Below, one piece after another: positions 1-7,258 of a stretch of DNA of 21,341 nucleotides; within the stretch, counting starts at the first letter, position 1; every line of letters begins with the position of its first letter. The position numbers and the translations under genes were made by a program. The notes beneath the pieces are model-generated. The model saw only the letters and a list, made by a program, of their open reading frames with translations. It was not told where the DNA came from and did not search any database. Origin of the DNA: Gammaproteobacteria bacterium (GTDB lineage Bacteria; Pseudomonadota; Gammaproteobacteria; Competibacterales; Competibacteraceae); assembly GCA_003562535.1 (NCBI GenBank), contig PWUP01000290.1:1-21341 (forward strand), in the 5' to 3' direction.

Positions 1-473
1 ATCCTGTACCTCTTACTCTAAAGCAGAGCTTACGCTCCACTCAAAAGGAATCGTCGAAAGTGCCACCAAGCACCCTCTCAATCTCTCTCTATAACCATCT
101 TGATAAAGAACCGTGCAGCAAAAACTCATTTGGTTATTGCCGACCAAGACTGCGCATTATGCGCCGACCTAAAATGGCTGTCAAGGGTATTTTTGAAAAA
201 AATCACGAACCACTAAAAAATCGCTGTAGTACAGACAAATAAACGACAGCCACGCACTTTACCACCCCACAAGACCCTAGCCGTCCAAGCAGGTGCAGAT
301 CCAAAAGCTCCCAGACGCGATCCAAACTATCATGCCGCCGATGAGCCTAGTTCATGAGGCATTACTCGCAAGCAAGCTGGGATTAGAATAATTATAACAC
401 AATCACATTGATTTGCATTCATAGCCATTTAGTCCGAATATATCCGCATATTACCTTCCAAGGTTGCTTAGAC
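1..473. other. Intergenic region upstream of the nuclease gene; no gene seen
   Basis: I see no convincing gene, tRNA or other RNA in this stretch on either strand. It is more AT-rich than the genes that follow. It contains A/T tracts (around 191-203 and 216-221), a 13-base palindrome GCGCATTATGCGC at 152-164 flanked by two copies of GCCGACC (139-145 and 163-169), and an 8-bp inverted repeat TGGCTGTC/GACAGCCA (175-182 with 245-252) enclosing the A-tracts. A short GTG-started open frame at 60-242 shows no recognisable protein. The right end probably carries the promoter of the nuclease operon. Confidence 0.6.
384..398 (+). promoter_or_regulatory. Possible -10 region of the nuclease/ATPase operon
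   Basis: An AT-rich block about 80 bases upstream of the nuclease start contains TAGAAT (384-389) and TATAAC (393-398), each close to the sigma-70 -10 consensus. No good -35 hexamer sits at 16-18 bases from either one, so this is only a candidate based on position and composition. Confidence 0.25.
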
Positions 474-1736
474 ATGCGCTTTATCCACGCCGCTGATCTG
501 CATATCGATAGCCCCCTGCGCGGGCTAGACCGTTATGAGGGCGCACCGGTAGAGAAACTCCGCACGGCTACGCGGGCTGCCTTAGAAAACTTGGTCGATC
601 TCGCCATTAAGGAAACGGTCGATTGTGTACTGCTCGCCGGTGATATTTATGACAGCGATTGGCAGGATTTTCACACCGGCCTCTATTTCCGTGAACAGAT
701 GGTACGCTTAGGACGTGCCGATATTCCGGTGTTTATCATCCACGGCAATCACGACGCCCAAGGGGTGATTTCCCGCCAGGTCCCTCAACCGGATAATGTG
801 ACCGTATTTTCCAGTCGCACCGCAGAAACTGCGACCCTGGATTCACTGGCTGTCGCCATCCACGGCCGCAGCTTTCCCAATCGCGCCGTCACCGAAGATC
901 TCGTTCCCGGCTACCCCGAGCCTCTGCCCGGTTATTTTAATATCGGTTTACTCCACACCAGCCTAACCGGTCATCAAGGGCATGATACCTATGCCCCAAC
1001 TGACTTAGCGACCTTGAGCGCCAAAGGCTATGACTACTGGGCGCTAGGCCATGTCCACACCCGCCAGCAAGTCAGCACTCAACCCTATATCGTCTTTCCC
1101 GGCAATATCCAAGGCCGTCATGCCAATGAAACCGGCGCTAAAGGCTGCGAATTAGTCACGGTCACGGCGGGACGGATTGACAGCGAGCTTGTACCGCTGG
1201 ATGTGGTGCGCTGGCAGCATCTGGTCTTGCCGGTTGACGAGATTGAACACCTCAACGCCCTGCCCCGTGTCTTTCAGGAGGCATTGACCCCTTATACTCA
1301 AGCCGCTCCCGATCGTTTATATGCGCTACGGGTAACGCTCACCGGTCGCAGCCCACTGTACGCCCTCGAAGCCCGCCAACCGGGTACCTTGGCGGCGGCT
1401 ATTCAAGCTGCGGCACAGGATATTGACGCTCTGGAAATCTGGATCGAACAAGTACGCCTAGAACTCAGTACCCCATTAGACCGCCAACAGGCGGCACAAC
1501 GTGATGATGCTATCGGTGAGCTGATTCGCCTAGTCGATGCCTTGGCTGCCGAACCTCATGAGTTGCAACACTGGGCGGGCAAAGAACTCAACGCGCTGCT
1601 GAATAAACTACCACCGGAGGTCAGCGCCGCTGATGTCCCCAGACTCGATGTCATCGACGATCTGCGGGCGCTGCTGCGCGATGCCGAAGCCACTGTGTTG
1701 GCGCGTTTGGCGGTGGATGGAGACCCGTTATCATGA
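474..1736 (+). CDS. SbcD/Mre11-type DNA repair exonuclease (YhaO-like metallophosphoesterase)
   Basis: A 420-residue calcineurin-like metallophosphoesterase of the SbcD/Mre11/YhaO group, expected to be a metal-dependent DNA nuclease working with the ATPase encoded next. The metal-binding motifs are all visible: DLH (residues 8-10), GDIYD (56-60), GNHD (91-94), H161 in LLHTS, and GHVH (192-195). The remaining ~220 residues match the extended C-terminal part usual in YhaO proteins. The open frame reaches upstream to a TTG at 408, but the ATG at 474 is preferred: it begins MRFIHAADLH, the normal start of the family, and has AAGG about 10 bases upstream. Its stop overlaps the start of the ATPase gene (ATGA at 1733-1736), which implies coupled translation. 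Family assignment is firm. The cellular role (repair or defence) is inferred. Confidence 0.9.
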   Translation: MRFIHAADLHIDSPLRGLDRYEGAPVEKLRTATRAALENLVDLAIKETVDCVLLAGDIYDSDWQDFHTGLYFREQMVRLGRADIPVFIIHGNHDAQGVISRQVPQPDNVTVFSSRTAETATLDSLAVAIHGRSFPNRAVTEDLVPGYPEPLPGYFNIGLLHTSLTGHQGHDTYAPTDLATLSAKGYDYWALGHVHTRQQVSTQPYIVFPGNIQGRHANETGAKGCELVTVTAGRIDSELVPLDVVRWQHLVLPVDEIEHLNALPRVFQEALTPYTQAAPDRLYALRVTLTGRSPLYALEARQPGTLAAAIQAAAQDIDALEIWIEQVRLELSTPLDRQQAAQRDDAIGELIRLVDALAAEPHELQHWAGKELNALLNKLPPEVSAADVPRLDVIDDLRALLRDAEATVLARLAVDGDPLS

Positions 1737-4700
1737 GATTGAACCGGTTATCCCTACAGGCTTTTGGTCCGTTTACCGCAGTGGATCTGGATTTCAGCCA
1801 CCCCGCCTGCTTGCATCTGGTGTATGGACTGAATGAGGCGGGCAAATCCTCGGCCTTGCGCGCCATCAGCGATTTACGTTTTGGTATTCCTGAGCGCAGT
1901 CCCGATAATTTTATCCATGATTACCGTGAACTGCGGATTGCTGGGGTGTTTTGCGATGCTAACGGTCAGACCATTGGTCTACTGCGCCGTAAAGGCCGTG
2001 GCCAAACCCTGAGTGCTTTTGATCCCAGCGATGGCGCTGAGATCGAGCTATTGGCTGCTCATGAACACGCCCTGACTGGTGGCTTACAGCGGGAAGAGTT
2101 CGAGGCCATGTTTGGGCTGAATCATGCTCGGCTGCGCGCCGGTGGACAGCGCTTAGTGCAAGGAGAAGGGGAACTGGGTTCGGCGTTGTTCGAGGCCAGC
2201 GCCGGAACCCGGGGTATTGCTCAAATAGTGACCGCACTGGAACGCGACGCCAAAGCGCTGTTTAGCCCGCGCAGCAACACGGCCACCATTAACTGCGCCC
2301 AGCAGACATTGGACGAACAGCGCCGAACCTGGCGCGAGGCGCAAATCCGTCCCGCTGAGTGGCAAACGCTGCAACGCCAGCATGACAAGGCCCAAGCGCA
2401 GTTGCAGGAGATCACTCAGAATCTGGACACTCTGCGCCGGCAGGATCAAGAACTGACGGAGCTGCGGGCGGTAGAACCGCTGCTTAGGGAATATGACGGC
2501 TGGACGGCAGAACTCGCCCATTTAGCCGCTATCCCTGATTTACCCGCTGACGCCCAAAAACAACGCGAGGTGGCGGAACAGGCTCTCAGCACTGCGGCTC
2601 AGCAAGGGCGCGAATTGGACAGCGAACTCCAAGATTATGCGACCACACTGGCCGAATTGCACAGCGAGCCGCAGATTTTGGAGTATGCCGCCGCCATTGA
2701 GCGGCTGATGGCTGGTGTCGAACCTGCGGCTCAGGCGCAGATCGAAATCCGCCGTCTAGCGACTCGGGTGGATAGCTTAGCCCAGAGCATTGAGGAACTC
2801 GCCAGCCGCATAGCGCCTGGACGCAGCCCGGATGACTTACAGGCTGCCCTGCCCTCTGCGGCAGAACGTGCCGGTTTAGCTGAGCATTTGGAACAGGTGT
2901 GGCGACTCGATGAGCGTTTAAGCCATGATCAGCAGCAACTCAGTGAACTGGAACACACATTGGCCGAGACGGTAGGCGAATCCAGCGCCGCACCGGATGC
3001 CTCTGCCCTGCACAGTTTGCTCAATGCACTCCAGCAGGCGCTGGGTCTGGGTGATGTTCGCCGCCAGCAACGCGATGGGCAGCGGCAGATCAAGCACTGG
3101 CAGACTCGGCTGGATCAAGCTCTGGTCGAGTTCAAGCCGCTGTCATTGGATCAAGTGCAATCCGCCCGCCCGCTATTGACGGCAGACATCGACCAAGCGC
3201 GGCAAACGCTGCATAGGCTGGAGACTGCACAGCGCAGTAACCGCGAGGAAGATGAGCGGCTGATCCAGCATTTGGCTACCCAAGAGCTATCGCGGGAACG
3301 CTTAATGGTCACAGGGGAAGTGGTGACAGCAGACACAGTACACGAGGCTCGCCAGCAGCGTGACCGGATTTGGGAGAACATTCGCCAAGATCCGAGTACA
3401 GTCAGCCGTGCAACCCTTGATCACTTTGAGCGTACCCTGCGTGAAACCGATAGACAAGCGGATATGCTGCGGGCTGATGCCGAGCGCATCGCCAAACTGG
3501 CCGAATGCGAGCTGCGTATCCATCAAATGCAGGATCGCCGTCAAGAACTCGCTGAAGAATACAGCACGTTAATGACACAGCATCAAATGTTTAGCGATGA
3601 CTGGCAGCGTCGTTTGACCCAAGCTGGACTGCCGGTATTATCCCCCGAAGCGCTGAGCGAATGGCAGGGACAACGGGCGCGGCTGTTAGAACTGGCCACC
3701 AGCGGGGCGGCGCTGCCGGAGCAACTGGCCCAGTTGCAGGCTGACAGTGCAGCGGCGGCAACGGCCTTAGATCAGGCGCTACAGGCTATGGGCTGCCGTG
3801 AGACGGCCATAGACGATCCCCTCACTGGCTTGGCGTCATTAATCCGCCAAGCGGAACAGTGTGCCGACCACGCCCGCAACGTCGAAGCTGAAGCCAAGGC
3901 CAACCGCCAGTTGGCGCAACGCCAACGCAGTCAACGCACTCGCTTACAGAAACAAATCGCTGCGGCCATGACTGAGCAGGCGAACCATCGTGCTGCAATC
4001 AGCGCTGGAGCTACGCGACGGTTTCTGCCTGCTGACAGCCCGCCCAGCGCCCTGAAAGCCCGCTTAGCCGAACTGGATCAGTGGCAACGACTGGTCGAAG
4101 AACACCGCGAGGCGCAACAGCAGCAGGCTCAGCAACACGCACTGTGCGCTGATGTGCAGCAGCGCGCCGCCCAACTGGCGGACTGGCTGGACTTAGCCGC
4201 ACCAAATCCCGAGCAAGCAGGCGCTATTGAGGCGTTTGCCCAGGGCTTGCATCAGCGGCTACTGGAAGCCCGCGAGCAGCAGCAGCAACGCCAGCATTTA
4301 TTGGGCAATCAACAGCGCGCCCAAGCCCGCCTGCACCAAGCACAGCAAGAGCAGAGCACACAGACCCAAGTTTTGACCGCGCTCTGCCAAGCGGCGGGGG
4401 TTGAGCAGCTTGCTGATTTGCCGGCTGTGGAAGCCGCCGCCGCGCGTAAGCGCGAGTTGCAGGCAAAGCTCCAGGAAAGCCGCCAGCGGATTGCGCACAC
4501 CTCAAGCCGCGATTGGGATGCGCTGCGGGCGGCTCTAGCGGGTCGTGATACCCTCGCCATTGACAGCGAAGCTGAACACTGTCGCAACGAGATTCAACGC
4601 TTGCAAGCCGAACAAGATCAAGCCCGCACCGCCGAAGAACAGGCACGCCACGCCTTACAGGCCATTGACAGTTCGGATCGAGCCACCGTGGCTCGCGAGG

Positions 4701-5227
4701 CGATGGAATCAGCCGCTGCCCGTTATCGGGCCGCCTTGCACCCCTGGGCACGGTTGCGGTTGGCACAGGCGCTATTAAGCGAAGCCCTAACCCGTTTTCG
4801 CGATAAAGCTCAGGCGCCAATGGTGGCTGCAGCCTCGGAGTATTTTGCGCTGATGACCGGCGGGCGTTATACCCGACTGGTGGCGGATGATCAGGACGGT
4901 CAGCCCCTGCTTCAGGCTGAGCGAGCGGATGGTCAACGTATTGGAGTGACGGCGATGAGTGAGGGCACGGCGGATCAGTTGTATCTGGCGCTGCGCTTAG
5001 CCGCCCTGCATATCCGCCGCGAATCACATCCCACAATGCCCTTGGTGCTGGACGATGTGTTAATCACGGCGGATGATATACGGGCGGCGTGTGTGCTCAA
5101 GGCTCTAGCGAATTTCGCCCAAGATGATCAAGTATTATTATTCACCCATCATGAGCATGTGGTTAAACTGGCAAAGAAAACTCTTGGGGAACAGAACGTC
5201 GCCGTGCAGGCATTGGGTGCTGGCTGA
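1733..5227 (+). CDS. SMC/Rad50-like AAA ATPase (YhaN-like), partner of the upstream nuclease
   Basis: A 1164-residue ATPase with split nucleotide-binding halves. The Walker A motif GLNEAGKS is at residues 32-39. The ABC-type signature MSEGTADQ (1075-1082), Walker B VLDD (1105-1108) and the histidine switch region FTHHEH (1137-1142) lie at the C-terminus. Between them is a very long, Gln/Glu/Ala/Arg-rich region typical of antiparallel coiled coils, with glutamine-dense stretches around residues 790-900. This is the plan of SbcC/Rad50/YhaN. I found no CxxC pair in the coiled coil, so the zinc hook of Rad50/SbcC is absent, as in YhaN. The NEAGKS P-loop also fits YhaN (Pfam AAA_27 type). It forms a coupled operon with the metallophosphoesterase, so the two probably build an Mre11-Rad50-like DNA-end-processing machine in the cytoplasm. 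Confidence 0.88.
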   Translation: MRLNRLSLQAFGPFTAVDLDFSHPACLHLVYGLNEAGKSSALRAISDLRFGIPERSPDNFIHDYRELRIAGVFCDANGQTIGLLRRKGRGQTLSAFDPSDGAEIELLAAHEHALTGGLQREEFEAMFGLNHARLRAGGQRLVQGEGELGSALFEASAGTRGIAQIVTALERDAKALFSPRSNTATINCAQQTLDEQRRTWREAQIRPAEWQTLQRQHDKAQAQLQEITQNLDTLRRQDQELTELRAVEPLLREYDGWTAELAHLAAIPDLPADAQKQREVAEQALSTAAQQGRELDSELQDYATTLAELHSEPQILEYAAAIERLMAGVEPAAQAQIEIRRLATRVDSLAQSIEELASRIAPGRSPDDLQAALPSAAERAGLAEHLEQVWRLDERLSHDQQQLSELEHTLAETVGESSAAPDASALHSLLNALQQALGLGDVRRQQRDGQRQIKHWQTRLDQALVEFKPLSLDQVQSARPLLTADIDQARQTLHRLETAQRSNREEDERLIQHLATQELSRERLMVTGEVVTADTVHEARQQRDRIWENIRQDPSTVSRATLDHFERTLRETDRQADMLRADAERIAKLAECELRIHQMQDRRQELAEEYSTLMTQHQMFSDDWQRRLTQAGLPVLSPEALSEWQGQRARLLELATSGAALPEQLAQLQADSAAAATALDQALQAMGCRETAIDDPLTGLASLIRQAEQCADHARNVEAEAKANRQLAQRQRSQRTRLQKQIAAAMTEQANHRAAISAGATRRFLPADSPPSALKARLAELDQWQRLVEEHREAQQQQAQQHALCADVQQRAAQLADWLDLAAPNPEQAGAIEAFAQGLHQRLLEAREQQQQRQHLLGNQQRAQARLHQAQQEQSTQTQVLTALCQAAGVEQLADLPAVEAAAARKRELQAKLQESRQRIAHTSSRDWDALRAALAGRDTLAIDSEAEHCRNEIQRLQAEQDQARTAEEQARHALQAIDSSDRATVAREAMESAAARYRAALHPWARLRLAQALLSEALTRFRDKAQAPMVAAASEYFALMTGGRYTRLVADDQDGQPLLQAERADGQRIGVTAMSEGTADQLYLALRLAALHIRRESHPTMPLVLDDVLITADDIRAACVLKALANFAQDDQVLLFTHHEHVVKLAKKTLGEQNVAVQALGAG

Positions 5228-5230
5228 TCT

Positions 5231-5245
5231 CATGCGGTACGCATG
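5231..5245. repeat. Short perfect hairpin just after the ATPase stop
   Basis: CATGCG and CGCATG face each other across GTA, giving a perfect 6-bp stem with a 3-base loop, starting 3 bases after the TGA of the ATPase gene. No T-run follows, so it is not a standard intrinsic terminator. It could be a transcript-stabilising hairpin or a binding site. The ATG at 5243 lies inside it, which argues against that ATG as the start of the next gene. Confidence 0.4.
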
Positions 5246-5258
5246 GAAAATCATAAGC

Positions 5259-5262
5259 GGAG
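5259..5262 (+). promoter_or_regulatory. Ribosome binding site choosing ATG 5270
   Basis: GGAG lies 7 bases before ATG 5270. The upstream in-frame ATG at 5243 has no Shine-Dalgarno sequence, so the cyclase most likely starts MYYFSKV at 5270. Confidence 0.6.
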
Positions 5263-5269
5263 ACCATTC

Positions 5270-5719
5270 ATGTATTATTTTTCTAAAGTCCCTATAGGTA
5301 GCATCCTGATAGGGGGAGCACAGTTTAGCGAAGACGAAGAGTATTTTCGATTTCAGTTCCGGTTCTTGTTCGTATTGTTGTTATTTGGTGCTTTTTCTTC
5401 CGGTCTGTTCTTGCTAAGCCATTATTCAGGCGGTAATCCGCTCTCTTTAGGTTATATCACTGCGGCTAAAATCCATTTAGCCGTTAACGTATTGCTTGCC
5501 GCTCAGCTTTATGGCAAAAAAACTGCTTATTATTGGGTTGCTTGGACAGCCTTGATCAATAGCTTCATGATTTTTAATGTCGCCTTCCATTCCGTACAAA
5601 ATGACGAACTGCGTGTTATCTGGTTTTTTTTGAATCTTCCCGCAGTTTATTTGCTTCTTGGACGTACCGTAGGTCTGCTTTCAACTTTTTTTTTCGGCGG
5701 CTTGTATCCTAATAGGTAA
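5270..5719 (+). CDS. N-terminal membrane half of the split diguanylate cyclase
   Basis: As written, this frame encodes a 149-residue membrane protein with four to five hydrophobic segments and no catalytic domain. A charged, aromatic stretch (EDEEYFRFQFRF, about residues 21-32) precedes the first membrane segment, and NDELRVIWFF (111-120) leads into the fourth. Both look like parts of an N-terminal sensor region of GGDEF proteins rather than a free-standing protein. The last residues after the T-run (GGLYPNR) are out-of-frame sequence. It would be made alone if the frameshift is real and not bypassed. Confidence 0.55.
   Translation: MYYFSKVPIGSILIGGAQFSEDEEYFRFQFRFLFVLLLFGAFSSGLFLLSHYSGGNPLSLGYITAAKIHLAVNVLLAAQLYGKKTAYYWVAWTALINSFMIFNVAFHSVQNDELRVIWFFLNLPAVYLLLGRTVGLLSTFFFGGLYPNR
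5686..5694 (+). other. T9 homopolymer at the frameshift point
   Basis: Nine consecutive Ts within codons for a membrane segment. Reading with eight Ts joins the membrane half to the GGDEF half. Reading with nine ends translation 25 bases later at 5719. Confidence 0.9.
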
Positions 5720-5897
5720 TCGCTATTTAGAGCAACCTTACTCTGACAATGCAATTATCACTTCACTGGTAGCCTTTGTTTATATCAGTGCCTTTTTTTA
5801 TGCTTACTCCAGTCGTTCGATTTCATATTTTCACCGCTTACTAGCGTCTAAGCAACGGCTGCATGATCTTGCCAGCCGTGATCCACTTACTGGGGTA

Positions 5898-6365
5898 TTG
5901 AATGCGCGTGCCTACTATGCCATTTGCGATAAATTAATCCAAGGGGCGTTGCGTGATCATAGTGCGTTTTCAGTGCTGTTTATCGACTTGGATCATTTTA
6001 AGAAAATCAATGATCAATATGGGCATGAAGCCGGTGATACGGTACTTAAAGTGATAGCGCGGTGTCTTGGAGAGCAGATTCGAGGGAGTGATTACTTGGG
6101 GCGTGTAGGCGGTGAGGAGTTCTCAGTTTTTCTCCCCCATACCTCATTTGAGCAGGCTATGGTGGTTGCCGAGAAAATTCGTGCTGCTGTGGAAGCTGCC
6201 ATGCCGGATATTGGTTCACAGCGATTACGCACTACCGCCAGTATTGGCGTGGCTAGCCGCCAAACACATCACAGCACGATGAAATCGATTCAAGCTGAGG
6301 CCGATCATGCGATGTATGCCGCTAAAAAAGCCGGTCGGAACAGGGTGTCGGCTCTGTCTGTGTGA
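5898..6365 (+). CDS. GGDEF-domain half of the split diguanylate cyclase
   Basis: Encodes the diguanylate cyclase catalytic domain that condenses two GTP into c-di-GMP. The open frame extends upstream of the TTG at 5898 to the T-run. The true domain start RDPLTG lies just before this TTG, so the TTG is unlikely to be a natural start. Visible features are DLDHFKKINDQYGH (substrate and metal-binding region), an active-site GGEEF, and an RGSD five residues before it that matches the RxxD product-inhibition site. The C-terminal AKKAGRNRV is also typical. The catalytic domain itself looks intact. Whether it is ever expressed with its membrane anchor depends on the T9 run. Confidence 0.75.
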   Translation: MNARAYYAICDKLIQGALRDHSAFSVLFIDLDHFKKINDQYGHEAGDTVLKVIARCLGEQIRGSDYLGRVGGEEFSVFLPHTSFEQAMVVAEKIRAAVEAAMPDIGSQRLRTTASIGVASRQTHHSTMKSIQAEADHAMYAAKKAGRNRVSALSV

Positions 6366-6416
6366 TACAATTCAAAGGTAAAATTAAGAACAGTTTTTTG
6401 CTTCCACTACTTATCC

Positions 6417-6422
6417 TATAGT
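6417..6422 (+). promoter_or_regulatory. Possible -10 box before the EAL gene
   Basis: TATAGT, with a weak TTTTTG-like -35 16 bases upstream, ends 7 bases before ATG 6430. If real, the EAL mRNA would have almost no leader, which fits the absence of a Shine-Dalgarno sequence there. Weak evidence. Confidence 0.2.
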
Positions 6423-6429
6423 AACTGTA

Positions 6430-7206
6430 ATGATGACCCCACCTAAACCCCGTGGATTCCGTAAGCTCGGTTGCAGTGAGTGCCTTAAGGCAAGCCACTT
6501 AGGTTTTGAATTCAGTATGGCGTTTCAGCCGATTATCAACACCCAAACCGGTACGGTATATGCCCATGAAGCCTTGGCTCGTGGCCCCGAGGGTCAAGGT
6601 GCCGGGTGGGTGTTCCAGCATGTGAATGCGGACAATCTGTATCGTTTTGACCAGACCTGCCGGGTCAAAGCCATCGGTTTAGCGGCTGAACTCAAGCTGC
6701 CCGGCTATTTAAGTATTAACTTCATGCCCAATGCGGTTTATCGACCTGAGTTGTGTATTCGCACCACCTTGGAAGCGGCGGAGCGTTTCGATTTTCCCCT
6801 AGAACGGATTATGTTTGAATTCACTGAGAACGAGAAAATTCAGTCTATTGAACATATTACTAGAATTGTTGCGCACTATCAAAAAACCGGTTTTATCACA
6901 GCCATCGATGATTTTGGTGCCGGGTTTTCCGGGCTTAATTTGCTGGCCGATTTGCAAACCGATGTGATCAAGATTGATATGTACTTAATCCGTAATATTG
7001 ATAGCCATCCGGCACGCCAAGCGATTGTACGCAGCATTGTGAGCTGTTGCCAAGAGCTGTCTATTCAAGTCATTGCTGAGGGCATTGAAACCGAGGCGGA
7101 GTGGCACTGTCTGCGGCAATTGGGTATTACCCTGTATCAAGGCTATTTGTTTGCCACTCCTGAGTTTGAAGCCTTGCCAGCCATCCATATCCCCTCCAAG
7201 GGCTGA
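6430..7206 (+). CDS. Stand-alone EAL-domain c-di-GMP phosphodiesterase
   Basis: A 258-residue soluble EAL protein expected to hydrolyse c-di-GMP to pGpG. The catalytic set is present: EAL at residues 47-49, N97 in SINFMPN, E130 and E133 in FEFTE, DDFG (160-163), K181, EGIE (217-220) and YQGYLFA (236-242). The wording of the domain (FMPNAVY, FDQTCR, DDFGAGFSGLN) resembles the EAL subgroup found in BLUF-EAL proteins such as BlrP1, but no BLUF or other sensor domain is attached. The first 30 residues hold a CSEC cysteine pair of unknown meaning. It follows the split cyclase by 64 bp on the same strand, making a likely make/break pair. No clear Shine-Dalgarno precedes it, and ATG 6433 is an equally possible start. 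Its 3' end overlaps the convergent GGDEF-EAL gene by 64 bp. Confidence 0.88.
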   Translation: MMTPPKPRGFRKLGCSECLKASHLGFEFSMAFQPIINTQTGTVYAHEALARGPEGQGAGWVFQHVNADNLYRFDQTCRVKAIGLAAELKLPGYLSINFMPNAVYRPELCIRTTLEAAERFDFPLERIMFEFTENEKIQSIEHITRIVAHYQKTGFITAIDDFGAGFSGLNLLADLQTDVIKIDMYLIRNIDSHPARQAIVRSIVSCCQELSIQVIAEGIETEAEWHCLRQLGITLYQGYLFATPEFEALPAIHIPSKG

Positions 7207-7258
7207 TCCGGCCAACACTCTATGGGCAACGGTTTGCCGAATAAATAGCCTTGGTACA
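7133..7258. repeat. 21-bp inverted repeat made by two opposed EAL-tail motifs
   Basis: Bases 7133-7153 can pair with 7238-7258 over 21 positions (18 Watson-Crick and 3 G-U in plus-strand RNA), with 84 bases between the arms. Each arm encodes the conserved YQGYLF of an EAL domain, one per strand. In either transcript it would form a long hairpin around the 3' ends of both genes. No T-run follows on either side. Confidence 0.7.

Larger units (their letters stand above)
5270..6365 (+). pseudogene. Membrane diguanylate cyclase interrupted by a +1 frameshift in a T9 run
   Basis: The reading frame from 5270 stops at 5719. If one T of the nine at 5686-5694 is removed, a single frame runs without a stop to 6365, giving a protein of about 364 residues. 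The restored protein has a cytoplasmic N-terminus, about six membrane segments (roughly residues 31-50, 62-80, 87-106, 115-130, 132-150, and one just before the linker), a short linker and a complete GGDEF domain beginning with RDPLTG. Such integral-membrane sensor cyclases are a common type. The reconstructed join reads LSTFFSAACILIGNRY, still hydrophobic, which supports one ancestral gene. Explanations are a homopolymer sequencing error, a recent inactivating mutation, phase variation, or transcriptional slippage that restores the frame. The gene is more AT-rich than its neighbours. Confidence 0.8.

Noticed and set aside
60..242. Short GTG-started open frame of 60 codons at the left edge
   Set aside because: No recognisable motif, composition unlike the neighbouring genes, and it runs through A-tracts and inverted repeats. 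AAGGA upstream is the only supporting sign.
408..473. 22-residue N-terminal extension of the nuclease from TTG 408
   Set aside because: The family begins MRFxHxADxH, which matches ATG 474. The extension has no family similarity.
4224..5036. 270-codon open frame antisense to the ATPase gene
   Set aside because: It mirrors a GC-rich coding strand, is rich in Pro/Arg/Ala with no domain, and lies wholly inside a well-supported gene.
5231..5245. Hairpin after the ATPase gene as an intrinsic terminator
   Set aside because: The stem is good but no T-run follows on either strand.
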